Shown piece by piece: positions 39,521 to 48,503 of a DNA stretch of 64,000 nucleotides (its first letter is position 1; every line of letters begins with the position of its first letter). Made by a program: the position numbers and the translations under genes. The stretch is taken from assembly GCF_018449575.1 (NCBI RefSeq), contig NZ_JAAVUT010000003.1:310001-374000 (forward strand). The letters are read 5' to 3'. Under the pieces are notes generated by a model that searched no databases, was not told the origin of the DNA, and worked only from the letters and a program-made list of their open reading frames with translations. The stretch is from Sodalis sp. dw_96 (GTDB taxonomy: Bacteria > Pseudomonadota > Gammaproteobacteria > Enterobacterales > Enterobacteriaceae).

Positions 39521-40031
39521 ACGGTGGTCAAGGTTATCCCGGGAGCAACGGTTTAAGAACCTCGGCCGGGGCCCGGCGAGTTGCCAGCGGGTCGATGGCG
39601 AGCATGCATCATTGCTTTGCAGAGGCTCGATTAGCGGGATAACTGACGCCTTATTCCCGATAGCCGCTCATTTTCCCCGTTCCACCGCTTCCCCGTAGCC
39701 TCCCGCCATCCCACATCCTCCGCCATATTGCCTATTGTCCGGCTCTTTTCCGCTGATTCCGCCGGGATCTCGCATTGAATATTCGTCATACATAGATAGG
39801 TACAGATATGAAATATTCATTTATTTAGATATATATCAATAATTTAAATAAATTTATGGCAGTTTTTTTGATTTTTAACCATACAATAATCTTATTTGTA
39901 TATACATATATTGACGACCGGCCAAGCGGGCTGTATGTTGCTGATAATGAGTTACGGAAGTGTTAATCGCCAGGATGCCATTCTCATAAAACAATCGTTA
40001 TAAATGCGAACAAGATCTGCGGGAGAATAGG
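39521..40031 (+). promoter_or_regulatory. Control region of the polar-amino-acid importer operon, with HutC-type operator
   Basis: A 511-base gap without genes. The 3' half is very AT-rich and carries an exact TGTATATACA at 39897-39906, 126 bases upstream of the binding-protein start. No other motif could be assigned. Confidence 0.7.
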
Positions 40032-40874
40032 GTGGCTAAAAAACAATTGATAATCGGCGCGGCGCTGTGCATGTCGCTGTCCATGGCATCACAATTCGCA
40101 TTTTCAGCGGTAACCGCCCCGGCGGATATTAAAGCCAAGGGGCAGCTGACTTTTTGTTCCGACCTGGAAAACCCGCCCGCCGAAGGCATGGCGGAGGACG
40201 GTAAGACCCCCAGCGGCGTCGCGGTGGATATCATGAACGCGCTGGGTCCCTTGATGGGAGTCAAAACGCATATTGATAACTATCAATTTTCCGGCATCTT
40301 TGCCGCATTGGACACAGGCAAATGCGATCTGGTGATGGCAAGCCTGGGTAAAACCCCGGAACGCGCCCAACGCTACGGGCTGATTGATTACTGGCGGGTG
40401 AAATCCGGACTGCTGGTGACCAAGGGTAATCCGCTTAAGTTCCACACCTTTGAAGATCTCTCCGGGCGGCGGGTGGCCGCATTGCTGGGCAGCCGCAACG
40501 AAACGGTGGTTAAACAGTTCAGCGACCAGTTGGTTAAAGAAGGCAGACCCGGCATTACCCTGGTCTCCCTGGGCACCAATGTCGCCGCCTTCCGTGATTT
40601 GATGCTGGGACGGGCGGACGCCATGGTGGGTGATAATGTGGTGATCAATTTCTACATGTCCAAAGCGCCGAATAAATTTCAGACCGTGGACATGCCGGTG
40701 CCCGCCAAGACCTGGGTCATCGCCACGCTCAAAAACAATACCCCCCTGCGACAGGCCGTTCAGGCCGGTATAGATGAATTGAACGCATCCGGGGCAATGA
40801 CGAAAATCGTTAAAAAATGGGGTATCGAGAATGGCGTCGACCTCTGTACCAGCAGCCACCCCTGTGCTGATTAA
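40032..40874 (+). CDS. Family 3 amino-acid-binding protein of an ABC importer
   Basis: Periplasmic binding protein, 280 aa, with GTG start at 40032 (GGGAG upstream). A signal peptide of about 27 residues ends at AFSAV. The family-3 core is clear: LTFCSDLENPPAEGM, then GVAVDIMNALGPLMG and GKCDLVMASLGKTPERAQ. Such proteins bind polar amino acids, histidine or opines (for example octopine and nopaline). First gene of the rightward operon that ends with the dioxygenase gene. Confidence 0.92.
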   Translation: MAKKQLIIGAALCMSLSMASQFAFSAVTAPADIKAKGQLTFCSDLENPPAEGMAEDGKTPSGVAVDIMNALGPLMGVKTHIDNYQFSGIFAALDTGKCDLVMASLGKTPERAQRYGLIDYWRVKSGLLVTKGNPLKFHTFEDLSGRRVAALLGSRNETVVKQFSDQLVKEGRPGITLVSLGTNVAAFRDLMLGRADAMVGDNVVINFYMSKAPNKFQTVDMPVPAKTWVIATLKNNTPLRQAVQAGIDELNASGAMTKIVKKWGIENGVDLCTSSHPCAD

Positions 40875-40908
40875 GCGGTCATGACATTCGTTCGGTGAGG
40901 AAAACAAC

Positions 40909-41706
40909 GTGTTTACACATATTCAGCTGCAATTCAATACGGGTTTTTTCCTTAATTTTGTGTTTCATCCACAACCCGTTTTATTGGAAGGGCTGGTATT
41001 GACCGTTATTGCCGCCATCGTCGCTCAAGTCATCGGCATGGCGCTGGGCATATTGCTGGCGGTAGCCGGAATGAGCCGCTTTTTAATGTTCCGGTCATTG
41101 AACCAGCTTTATATCTGGTTTTTTCGCGGCACCCCGGTATTGGTTCAGCTGGTATTGATCTATTTCGGTCTGCCGTATTTATTGGGCTTTGATCTCTTTC
41201 CGGCAGAATTAACCCTGGGGCCGCTGGCAGTTTCCGGCGCGCTGGTTGCAGGTATATTCTCATTTGGCCTGCATGAGGCCGCCTATATGAGCGAGATTAC
41301 CCGCTCGGGAATTATTTCCATCGACCAGGGCCAATCGGAAGCGGCCAAAGCGCTGGGTATGACCCCTGGATTATTGATGCGAAAAATCATTTTGCCGCAA
41401 ACTATCCCGGTCATATTTCCCGCCTTGGGCAACCAATTTAATAACATGCTTAAAACCACCGCGTTGTTAAGTATTATCGGCGTGTCGGAAATGTTCCGCG
41501 TCGCTGAGCAGCTGCAGGCGGCGACATTTATGACCTTCGAAGTCTATTTGGGCGTGTCGGTATACTATTTATTGTTGACCGCCGCCTGGACACTTATTCA
41601 GATGTTGCTGGAAAGAAATATGAGCCGGCATTTATCAGCAAAAAATGTCAAACGTCGCAAAACCACATCAACAAATCAGCTGGTGGAGTTGGCCGATGAG
41701 TCATAG
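40909..41706 (+). CDS. Polar-amino-acid ABC importer permease
   Basis: A 265-aa HisM/HisQ-type permease. It has a GTG start with GAGG eight bases upstream. Membrane helices include [20 protein letters not shown], and the EAA loop is [20 protein letters not shown]. The segment [19 protein letters not shown] is typical of this family. A single permease gene suggests a homodimer. The last four codons overlap the ATPase start. Confidence 0.93.
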   Translation: MFTHIQLQFNTGFFLNFVFHPQPVLLEGLVLTVIAAIVAQVIGMALGILLAVAGMSRFLMFRSLNQLYIWFFRGTPVLVQLVLIYFGLPYLLGFDLFPAELTLGPLAVSGALVAGIFSFGLHEAAYMSEITRSGIISIDQGQSEAAKALGMTPGLLMRKIILPQTIPVIFPALGNQFNNMLKTTALLSIIGVSEMFRVAEQLQAATFMTFEVYLGVSVYYLLLTAAWTLIQMLLERNMSRHLSAKNVKRRKTTSTNQLVELADES

Positions 41707-42490
41707 CGAATTGTCTACGCCGTCCGATGCGGTGGTTTGTCGGGATGTAATGAAATTCTATGGCGATACGCCGGTTTTGCGCCATGTGTCGTTAACGGTG
41801 AAAACCGGTGAAACATTAGTGATTATCGGCCCGTCGGGCTCCGGTAAAACCACGCTGATTCGCTGTATCAATCACCTGGAAAAAATCCAGCAAGGCACGA
41901 TTCATGTAGGAGGCAGCCTGATTGGTTACCGGTTGAAGAACGACCGGCTGATTGAGGACAGCGAGAAAAATATCGCCATGCTGCGCCGCAGGATCGGCAT
42001 GGTGTTTCAACGCTTTAATCTGTTCCCCCATATGACCGCCCTGGAGAATGTGATGCAGGCGCCGGTAAGCGTTTTGCATCAGGATAAGCAGCTGGCGGAA
42101 CGCCGGGCGACCGAATTATTGGCCCGGGTCGGGCTGGAAGATAAGCTCATGCACTATCCCTCGCAATTATCCGGCGGCCAGCAGCAACGCGTCGCCATTG
42201 CCCGTGCATTGGCAATGAATCCGGAAGTGATGTTATTTGATGAACCCACCAGCGCCTTGGATCCGGAAATGGTGGGTGAAGTATTGAGCGTTATGCAGGG
42301 CCTGGCATCCCAAGGGATGACCATGATAGTCGTAACCCACGAAATGGAGTTCGCCCGCAATGTCGCCGACCAGGTGGTGATTATGGACGGCGGCGAGATT
42401 ATTGAAAAAGGACCACCGCAAAAAATATTCACCGCGCCGGATAATCCCCGTACGAAAATATTTTTGAATAAAGTTTTGCATAAAATATGA
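41696..42490 (+). CDS. Polar-amino-acid ABC importer ATPase
   Basis: A 264-aa HisP/GlnQ-type ATPase. Walker A is GPSGSGKT, the signature LSGGQQQR, Walker [15 protein letters not shown], and the switch [11 protein letters not shown] place the start at the ATG of 41696 (GGAG upstream; 11-base overlap with the permease), since the longer frame lies inside the permease gene. It completes a binding protein-permease-ATPase set. Confidence 0.95.
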   Translation: MSHSELSTPSDAVVCRDVMKFYGDTPVLRHVSLTVKTGETLVIIGPSGSGKTTLIRCINHLEKIQQGTIHVGGSLIGYRLKNDRLIEDSEKNIAMLRRRIGMVFQRFNLFPHMTALENVMQAPVSVLHQDKQLAERRATELLARVGLEDKLMHYPSQLSGGQQQRVAIARALAMNPEVMLFDEPTSALDPEMVGEVLSVMQGLASQGMTMIVVTHEMEFARNVADQVVIMDGGEIIEKGPPQKIFTAPDNPRTKIFLNKVLHKI

Positions 42491-42545
42491 CGGCGTCGGA
42501 CGGCAGGTAAAAAGACCATGAAGTAATGACTGATGAGGAAAGATA

Positions 42546-43505
42546 ATGGGACGTTTGATCGATATTAGCTGGCCATCCCTGGGTGTGACCGTGGTGGCTG
42601 AATTAAATGATGAAAAAAACCCGGAGCTGTGTGAAGAGTTCTGGCAACATTTGCCGTTTAAAATTTTGCAGGCGCATCCGGTGGTATCGGGCGCGTCCAT
42701 GTATGCCTGGACGCCGATTGTCAGCAGCGCGCCGGTGCATCACCGTGAATTGATAACCGATTGCCCGGTGGGGCGGCTGCGTTATTCCCAGTCAACCGGC
42801 AATAAAATGTCCATCCAGTACGGCGTGGGATTGGAACCGCTGGCACAACCGGTGCTGGGACAGGTACTGCAAGAATATTGCCATTTGTTGCCCGATGTGG
42901 GTAAGGCGGTGTGGAATAATCTTTTCTGGCAAAAGGATTTATTGTTCGTTGAAGTCTCGGCCCATGATAAACAGGCCCACCCCGGCGTGCCGAAAGCCGT
43001 TAATGTGACCTCCGAGGTGGCGAAAACCTTTTTAGCCGAAGCCGAACGCATCGCGTTAACCGAACCTGAGGATCTGCGGGACATTCGCCTGGGTCGCGTG
43101 GAATCAACCGGTACCTACGGACAATACTTTACCGCCTGGGATTTCGCCAACGGCATGCTGCGTGATTATATTATGTATACCATGTATCCGTTGCTGACCT
43201 TGAGCAAAAGCCTGTCCCTTGAGGACTTTTCCACAACATTAAATGAATTTGATGTGCCTTACTCCAGCTACCTTGGCGTCAGCGGATTATATAAGCTGGA
43301 AGAGTTCGCCGGTTTGTTGCGCCCCGCCATCGCCGCGGCGAAAAGTAAAGAAGAAGTCCAGGAATTGCTGCGGGCATTCCTGAAGTACGGCAATCGGCTG
43401 TGCGCCTGGTCTTATCAATATTTCCCCTGGTATCTCGGCATGTTTTATAATCGCCAGTTGGGCGGCCAGGAATTCCCGGGTCGTTGGAATCCGGAAAAGG
43501 TCTGA
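42546..43505 (+). CDS. Cucumopine synthase-like protein (canonical domain order)
   Basis: A 319-aa protein. A cyclophilin-like beta domain (about residues 3-138, from IDISWPSLGVTVVAELNDEK to LLFVEV) is followed by a helical bundle (about 188-301, GTYGQYFTAWDFANGMLRDY to FPWYLGMFY). I recall this order for Agrobacterium cucumopine/mikimopine synthase, which condenses histidine with 2-oxoglutarate in a Pictet-Spengler-type step. It could run the reverse, cleaving an imported opine. The paralogue at 27517 shares both domains in swapped order. GAGG precedes the ATG; 55 bases after the ATPase. Confidence 0.68.
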   Translation: MGRLIDISWPSLGVTVVAELNDEKNPELCEEFWQHLPFKILQAHPVVSGASMYAWTPIVSSAPVHHRELITDCPVGRLRYSQSTGNKMSIQYGVGLEPLAQPVLGQVLQEYCHLLPDVGKAVWNNLFWQKDLLFVEVSAHDKQAHPGVPKAVNVTSEVAKTFLAEAERIALTEPEDLRDIRLGRVESTGTYGQYFTAWDFANGMLRDYIMYTMYPLLTLSKSLSLEDFSTTLNEFDVPYSSYLGVSGLYKLEEFAGLLRPAIAAAKSKEEVQELLRAFLKYGNRLCAWSYQYFPWYLGMFYNRQLGGQEFPGRWNPEKV

Positions 43506-43546
43506 ATATAAAATATTAGCGGAAAATTATTCCGATATACGAGCTT

Positions 43547-43684
43547 GTTGACAAAGTGCCCGGTCGAGACAGGCTGCCAGATCGTAAACACGCCGTGAAC
43601 CCCTCCCTGGGGGCTCGATCCGCGCCGTCCCTGGCGCGGACGGTTTACTCTTCTGGCAGCCTGTCCCTCCTTATTAACTCCGAG
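43547..43684 (+). repeat. 138-bp intergenic palindromic repeat, copy 2
   Basis: Same length and outline as 11542-11679. Here the outer arms pair perfectly (GACAGGCTGCCAGA with TCTGGCAGCCTGTC). It sits inside the operon between the synthase-like and dioxygenase genes, so it may affect the transcript as a hairpin. No protein is encoded. Confidence 0.78.
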
Positions 43685-43797
43685 TACGTTTGTCAGCAGT
43701 CTGATAGCGCGGAATATACCCGACATACTTCTGGTTGCAGGCGCGGTGGCTTTCCCGCAATTTGAATTATCCAGGGTATATTTCCCATGGAGATACG

Positions 43798-44694
43798 ATG
43801 ATTGATATTTCCCCCGATGACAAAGAGGCATTCGCACGGGACGGCGCGGTTATTATCCATGGCGCGTTCTCCCGCCGCTGGCTGGATATCGTTGAACAGG
43901 GCATAAGTGATAATATCGCGTCTCCCAGCGATCACGGCCGTTATACCGACCCCGACACCAAGACATTTTTTCAGGACAGCGACAACTGGCGGCGCATCGC
44001 GCCCTTCCAGGATTTTGTCTTTCATTCGCCGGCGAAAGAGATTGCCGCCGCCCTGATGGGATCGTCCAAAATCAATTTCCTGCACGACCATGTACTGTCC
44101 AAATCACCCGGCGCGTCGCAACGTACGCTCTGGCACCAGGATCAACCCTACAGCCCGGTGGACGGCAAGGATTTTTGCACTCTTTGGCTGCCCATTGACG
44201 CGGTGGCCAATGAAACCGCGCTGGAATTCGTTGCCGGTTCCCACCGCTGGGGAAAATGGTTCCGTCCGCAGGTGTTCGCCACCGGCGAGCTGCGTTCCGG
44301 CGATAATGAACAATGGGAAATCCTGCCGGATATTGAAGGGCGTCGCGACGACTACCGCATCCTTCGCTGGTCGCTGGAGCCCGGCGACTGTCTGGTGTTT
44401 CACGGCTTGACGCTGCATGGCGCCGCCGGCAATTTTACCCCGCTGCCGCGACGGGTGCTGTCCACGCGCTGGACCGGTGACGACGCGGTGTTTCGACGCC
44501 GTAGCGGGAAGATGTCTCCCCCCGAGCCGGCCCGAGACGGTCCGGGAAACGGCGGTGGGTTGGACTGCCCGGCATTCCCGGTGGTCTGGCGGGCCGGCGA
44601 TAACATTCCTCAGGGTATGGATAAGTATGCCCTCGAGTCCGGGCAAGGGAGATTGTCGGGTTCTTCCGGCAGTAGGGTAACGCCGGAGTGTTGA
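43798..44694 (+). CDS. Phytanoyl-CoA dioxygenase (PhyH) family oxygenase
   Basis: Fe(II)/2-oxoglutarate-dependent hydroxylase-like protein, 298 aa. Iron ligands are the HxD pair His113/Asp115 (LWHQDQPYSP) and distal His207 (LTLHGA), with Arg218/Arg219 or Arg224 for 2-oxoglutarate. The start is ATG 43798 with GGAG upstream; a start 63 bases earlier is possible. It follows the synthase-like gene after the 138-bp repeat. Its co-substrate would be released by opine cleavage; its own substrate is unknown. Confidence 0.88.
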   Translation: MIDISPDDKEAFARDGAVIIHGAFSRRWLDIVEQGISDNIASPSDHGRYTDPDTKTFFQDSDNWRRIAPFQDFVFHSPAKEIAAALMGSSKINFLHDHVLSKSPGASQRTLWHQDQPYSPVDGKDFCTLWLPIDAVANETALEFVAGSHRWGKWFRPQVFATGELRSGDNEQWEILPDIEGRRDDYRILRWSLEPGDCLVFHGLTLHGAAGNFTPLPRRVLSTRWTGDDAVFRRRSGKMSPPEPARDGPGNGGGLDCPAFPVVWRAGDNIPQGMDKYALESGQGRLSGSSGSRVTPEC

Positions 44695-45348
44695 CAAGCC
44701 ATGGCGCCTCCTGTTGAAAAAAAAACATTAGGGCTCGTTAATCTTAACGTTGCCGACACCCCTCATGTCGGTGACTTGCGACTCATAAATTCTTATGAGG
44801 GAGATTATGTTTTCGGCCTTGGCGCAATGTTGATTTTTACGCTACGCTTGTTGACTAAACAGCAGGGCTGCTTATGTTTTAGCGGCGCATTACCCTTGTT
44901 GCAAATTTTTGCCATGTTTTTATGCAAATCCGGCTTGCCTGCGGTATGAAACTGAAGGATAATGCCCTCCCCGGTTTTATTGGCCTTGGAAAACCCCCAC
45001 GCTTTCAAGGGAGTAGGCCGACAATAAAAGTATGCCTTCATGGGATGGTACTAAGAAATATCCTATTGACAATCTTAATGCTATTTTATGCCTTAACGAT
45101 TGTCCGCACTGATCAAAAATAGGTTTTAAACAGACTTATCCACAGTTCTACTAGGCAATAATATTTTTTCCAAAATCGTGATGGCGGCTACATAAGATTT
45201 TAGCGCGTTGTAATGTAGACGGTTTTTTTTGAAAAAAACTTTTTGTGTATTGCTTGTCTTTTTTGTGTCAGTTGATTGTCAAAGGTTTTTTTATTTTATC
45301 CACAGACAGATATTCTCTTGCGTGCCAGCAGTTTTCAAACGCACATTT
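44695..45348. promoter_or_regulatory. datA-like DnaA-binding region
   Basis: A 654-base stretch without genes, AT-rich in its right half. Two perfect DnaA boxes TTATCCACA stand at 45136-45144 and 45296-45304 in the same direction. In E. coli the DnaA-titration/hydrolysis locus datA lies between glyVXY and queG, the same place. I could not find the IHF site or further boxes needed for a full datA. The left part holds one small hairpin (CTCATAA/TTATGAG, 44782-44799) and nothing else I recognise. Confidence 0.55.
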
Positions 45349-46488
45349 TCAGGCATCGCGCACCAATCCTTTTTCAATTGCATTAATCAATCGCCGTTGT
45401 CCAGCCGACTGCACGTTAACCGTTGCGGCTTCCCTCTGTTGCCATTGTTGCTTTATCGCCCAGGTAATATGTTTATCCAATAGGGCATCTTCACCCAGAC
45501 GTTCTTGCAGACCAAGGACGATGCTTTCCTCATAAGGCGCGTTGCCCAAGGCAACGGAGATGTTGCGCAACCATCGCCAGTGGCCGATCCGGCGTATGGG
45601 TGAGCCCTCCGTGGCGCGCAAAAACGTGGCTTCATCCCATTTGAACAGAACCAGCAGTTCCGGAGAATGCAGCGCCGCGCGCGGACTGAAGTCCTTTTCG
45701 TCGGTTAATGAAGAAAAACGATTCCACGGGCAAATCAGCTGGCAGTCATCGCAACCATAGATTCGATTGCCGATAAGCGGGCGCAGTGCCTCGGGGATTT
45801 CCCCCGGCAGTTCAATGGTGAGGTAGGAGATACAGCGGCGTGCGTCGACGGTATAGGGCGCGACAATGGCCCCGGTGGGGCAAGCGGTCATGCAGGCGAC
45901 ACAGCGTCCGCACTGATCCTGCTGCGGCTGGTCCACGGGCAGGGGTAAATCAATGAGCAATTCGCCGAGAAAGAACCAGGACCCGGCTTCCCGGTTTAGT
46001 ATAAGTGAGTGTTTACCTACCCAGCCGATCCCGGCCTTGGCCGCCAGCGGACGTTCCATTATCGGCGCCGAGTCTACAAAGGGGCGAAATTGAACCTCTT
46101 GGCACCATTCGCGAATTTTATTGCCCAACTGTTGAAGTCGATGACGCAATACCTTGTGATAGTCGCGTCCCAGCGCATAACGACTAACATAACCTAAGCG
46201 GGGATTTTTCAATGTGCGGGCAAAGGCGGCATTGGCGGGCAGGTAATTCATTCTGACGCTGATGACGCGCAGGGTGCCGGGCAGGAGTTCCTGCGGGCGG
46301 GCGCGCAGCATACCGTGGCGGGCCATCCACTCCATATCACCGTGATAATGATTGTCCAGCCAGGCTTGCAGCTCGGGTTCATGGGCGGCAAGATCGGTAT
46401 CGCAGATACCGACCTGTTGAAAACCGAGTGCCAGTCCCCACTGCTTGATGAGCCGGGCTAATTCTATCAGATCGAAAGGGTATGACAT
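45349..46488 (-). CDS. queG: Epoxyqueuosine reductase
   Basis: Cobalamin- and iron-sulfur-dependent enzyme that makes the last step to queuosine in tRNA. The protein is 379 aa, starting MSYPFDLIELARLIKQW, equivalent to the E. coli start; the frame extends nine codons further. Cluster motifs are CGRCVACMTACPTGAI and CDDCQLICPWN. Its start codon shares the CATG at 46486-46489 with the divergent nnr start, as a back-to-back overlap. Confidence 0.96.
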   Translation of the reverse strand: MSYPFDLIELARLIKQWGLALGFQQVGICDTDLAAHEPELQAWLDNHYHGDMEWMARHGMLRARPQELLPGTLRVISVRMNYLPANAAFARTLKNPRLGYVSRYALGRDYHKVLRHRLQQLGNKIREWCQEVQFRPFVDSAPIMERPLAAKAGIGWVGKHSLILNREAGSWFFLGELLIDLPLPVDQPQQDQCGRCVACMTACPTGAIVAPYTVDARRCISYLTIELPGEIPEALRPLIGNRIYGCDDCQLICPWNRFSSLTDEKDFSPRAALHSPELLVLFKWDEATFLRATEGSPIRRIGHWRWLRNISVALGNAPYEESIVLGLQERLGEDALLDKHITWAIKQQWQQREAATVNVQSAGQRRLINAIEKGLVRDA

Positions 46489-48001
46489 GGCGGACCGTAT
46501 GAATAAGACAAGCAATGCAAGTTTACCACATACAGCCTATTCCGCGGAATGGCTGAGGGGATGGGAAGGGGAGGCGGCCAAACTGGCCGGCCTGTCGCTG
46601 TATCAATTGATGGAACAGGCCGGTGCCGCCGCCTTGCGCACCCTGGACTGGTGTTATCCCTTTGCCCGCAGCTACCTGATCTTGGCCGGGCACGGCAATA
46701 ACGGCGGTGACGGGTATGTGGTGGCCCGTCTGGCCGCGGCGCAGGGCAAAGCGGTGACGGTAATAGAGTGTCCGGGTCAGCGACCGTTGCCCGATGAAGC
46801 ACGGCAGGCCCGGCAGGCGTGGCTGGACGCCGGCGGTAGCCTGAGCGGCGTCGACGAAGCCTGGCCGCCACAGGTGGATGTGATTGTTGACGGCCTGCTG
46901 GGTACCGGCCTGCGGGACGCGCCGCGAGAACCCTATATCGGTCTTATCCACAAGGCCAACGCCCATGCCGCGCCGGTGGTTTCACTCGACCTTCCCTCGG
47001 GGTTGAACGCCGATACCGGCGCGACGCCGTCGGTGGTCATCAAGGCGGCGCACACCGTCACGTTTATCGCGTTAAAACCCGGCTTGCTCACCGGCAAGGC
47101 TCGCAGCGTCACCGGTAGGCTACACTATGACGATCTGGGACTGGGGCACTGGTTGCAACAACAAACCCCCGTGCTGGAACGGCTGACCGCCGCCCAGCTG
47201 ACCCGCTGGCTGCAGCCGCGCGATCCCTGCGCCCATAAAGGAGACAATGGCCGTTTAGTGATTATCGGCGGCGATCGCGGGTTATCCGGCGCCATCCGCA
47301 TGACCGGTGAGGCGGCGTTGCGCGCCGGCGCGGGCTTGGTGCGAGTGCTCACTCGCGAGGAAAATGTGGGCTCTCTGCTCACCGCACGGCCGGAGCTCAT
47401 GGTAGAGCCTTTGAATGACCAGTCGCTGCGCCAGGGCCTGGAATGGGCGGATGTCATTGTGATAGGACCGGGGCTGGGGCAGTCGGAGTGGGGAAAAAAT
47501 GCGCTGCGCATCGCGGAAAATTACGATAAACCCATGTTATGGGACGCCGATGCGCTGAACTTGCTGGCAATAAATCCGCAGAAACGTCACAATCGTATCG
47601 TCACACCCCATCCAGGTGAGGCCGCACGCTTGCTGAACAGCAAAGTCGGCGTGGTGGAAAGTGACCGCTTCCTTGCTGCTGCAAATATCGCAAAACGTTA
47701 TGGCGGCGTGGTGGTGCTCAAAGGCGCCGGCACGCTGATTACCGATGCCGGGGGGCAAACGGCCATTGCCGATGTGGGCAATGCCGGCATGGCCTCAGGG
47801 GGCATGGGCGATCTGCTCTCGGGTATCATCGGCGGTTTGCTGGCGCAAAAGCTCTCGTTATATGATGCTGCGTGCGCCGGCTGTGTTATCCACGGTGCGA
47901 CCGCCGATTGGCTGGCGGCTGTAAAAGGCACGCGGGGCATGCTGGCCACGGATTTATTGCCCGCGTTATACCGATTTGTTAATCCTGAACGTAGCGCCTA
48001 A
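46487..48001 (+). CDS. nnr: Bifunctional NAD(P)H-hydrate repair enzyme Nnr
   Basis: Repairs hydrated NAD(P)H: the N-terminal YjeF_N epimerase (AGHGNNGGDGYVVARL at about residue 65) and the C-terminal ADP-dependent dehydratase (KGDNGRLVIIGGD; NAGMASGGMGDLLSGI). The protein is 504 aa, with the start ATG 46487 aligned to E. coli Met1 (MADRMNKTSNASLPH). Longer upstream codons lie within queG. First gene of the nnr-tsaE-amiB-mutL-miaA-hfq run. Confidence 0.96.
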   Translation: MADRMNKTSNASLPHTAYSAEWLRGWEGEAAKLAGLSLYQLMEQAGAAALRTLDWCYPFARSYLILAGHGNNGGDGYVVARLAAAQGKAVTVIECPGQRPLPDEARQARQAWLDAGGSLSGVDEAWPPQVDVIVDGLLGTGLRDAPREPYIGLIHKANAHAAPVVSLDLPSGLNADTGATPSVVIKAAHTVTFIALKPGLLTGKARSVTGRLHYDDLGLGHWLQQQTPVLERLTAAQLTRWLQPRDPCAHKGDNGRLVIIGGDRGLSGAIRMTGEAALRAGAGLVRVLTREENVGSLLTARPELMVEPLNDQSLRQGLEWADVIVIGPGLGQSEWGKNALRIAENYDKPMLWDADALNLLAINPQKRHNRIVTPHPGEAARLLNSKVGVVESDRFLAAANIAKRYGGVVVLKGAGTLITDAGGQTAIADVGNAGMASGGMGDLLSGIIGGLLAQKLSLYDAACAGCVIHGATADWLAAVKGTRGMLATDLLPALYRFVNPERSA

Positions 48002-48023
48002 AAAGCAGAAATAGAAATCAGAC

Positions 48024-48503
48024 ATGGAAAAATGTGTACTACCTTTGCCGGACGAAACGGCAACCATCGCATTAGGGGCTGCTCTAGCCACTGCCTGCCC
48101 ACAATCATGCGTGATTTATCTTTATGGGGATTTGGGTGCCGGTAAAACCACGCTCTGTCGTGGTTTTCTGCGTGCGTTGGGATACCAGGGCAATGTGAAA
48201 AGTCCCACTTATACTCTGGTAGAGCCTTATGATCTGCCGTCCGGAACCGTTTATCATTTTGATCTTTACCGGCTCCTTGATGCGGAAGAGCTTGAATTCA
48301 TGGGCGTGCGCGATTATTTCCGGCAAGACACCCTGTGTCTGGTGGAGTGGCCGCAGAAGGGCGAAGGCATCCTGCCGGATGCCGATATCGCGCTGACGCT
48401 CGCCTATACGGCAACGGGCAGGCAGGCTCAGGTGGAACCCCGGTCCGCAAAGGCCACCGGGATAGTGGCGCAGTTGGCGTCATGGCGGGAATCCCATAAA
48501 TGA
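48024..48503 (+). CDS. tsaE: tRNA threonylcarbamoyladenosine biosynthesis ATPase TsaE
   Basis: ATPase partner of TsaD/TsaB in making t6A37 of tRNAs. The protein is 159 aa. Walker A is GDLGAGKTT, with [10 protein letters not shown] and the C-terminal [11 protein letters not shown]. It overlaps amiB by four bases (ATGA). Confidence 0.97.
   Translation: MEKCVLPLPDETATIALGAALATACPQSCVIYLYGDLGAGKTTLCRGFLRALGYQGNVKSPTYTLVEPYDLPSGTVYHFDLYRLLDAEELEFMGVRDYFRQDTLCLVEWPQKGEGILPDADIALTLAYTATGRQAQVEPRSAKATGIVAQLASWRESHK

Noticed and set aside
44701-44949. 82-aa open frame after the oxygenase gene
   Set aside because: No ribosome-binding site, no recognisable domain, lies in a low-coding AT-rich gap.
19301-45348. 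Prophage or conjugative element
   Set aside because: No integrase, phage structural, replication or transfer genes are seen; only metabolic and regulatory genes.
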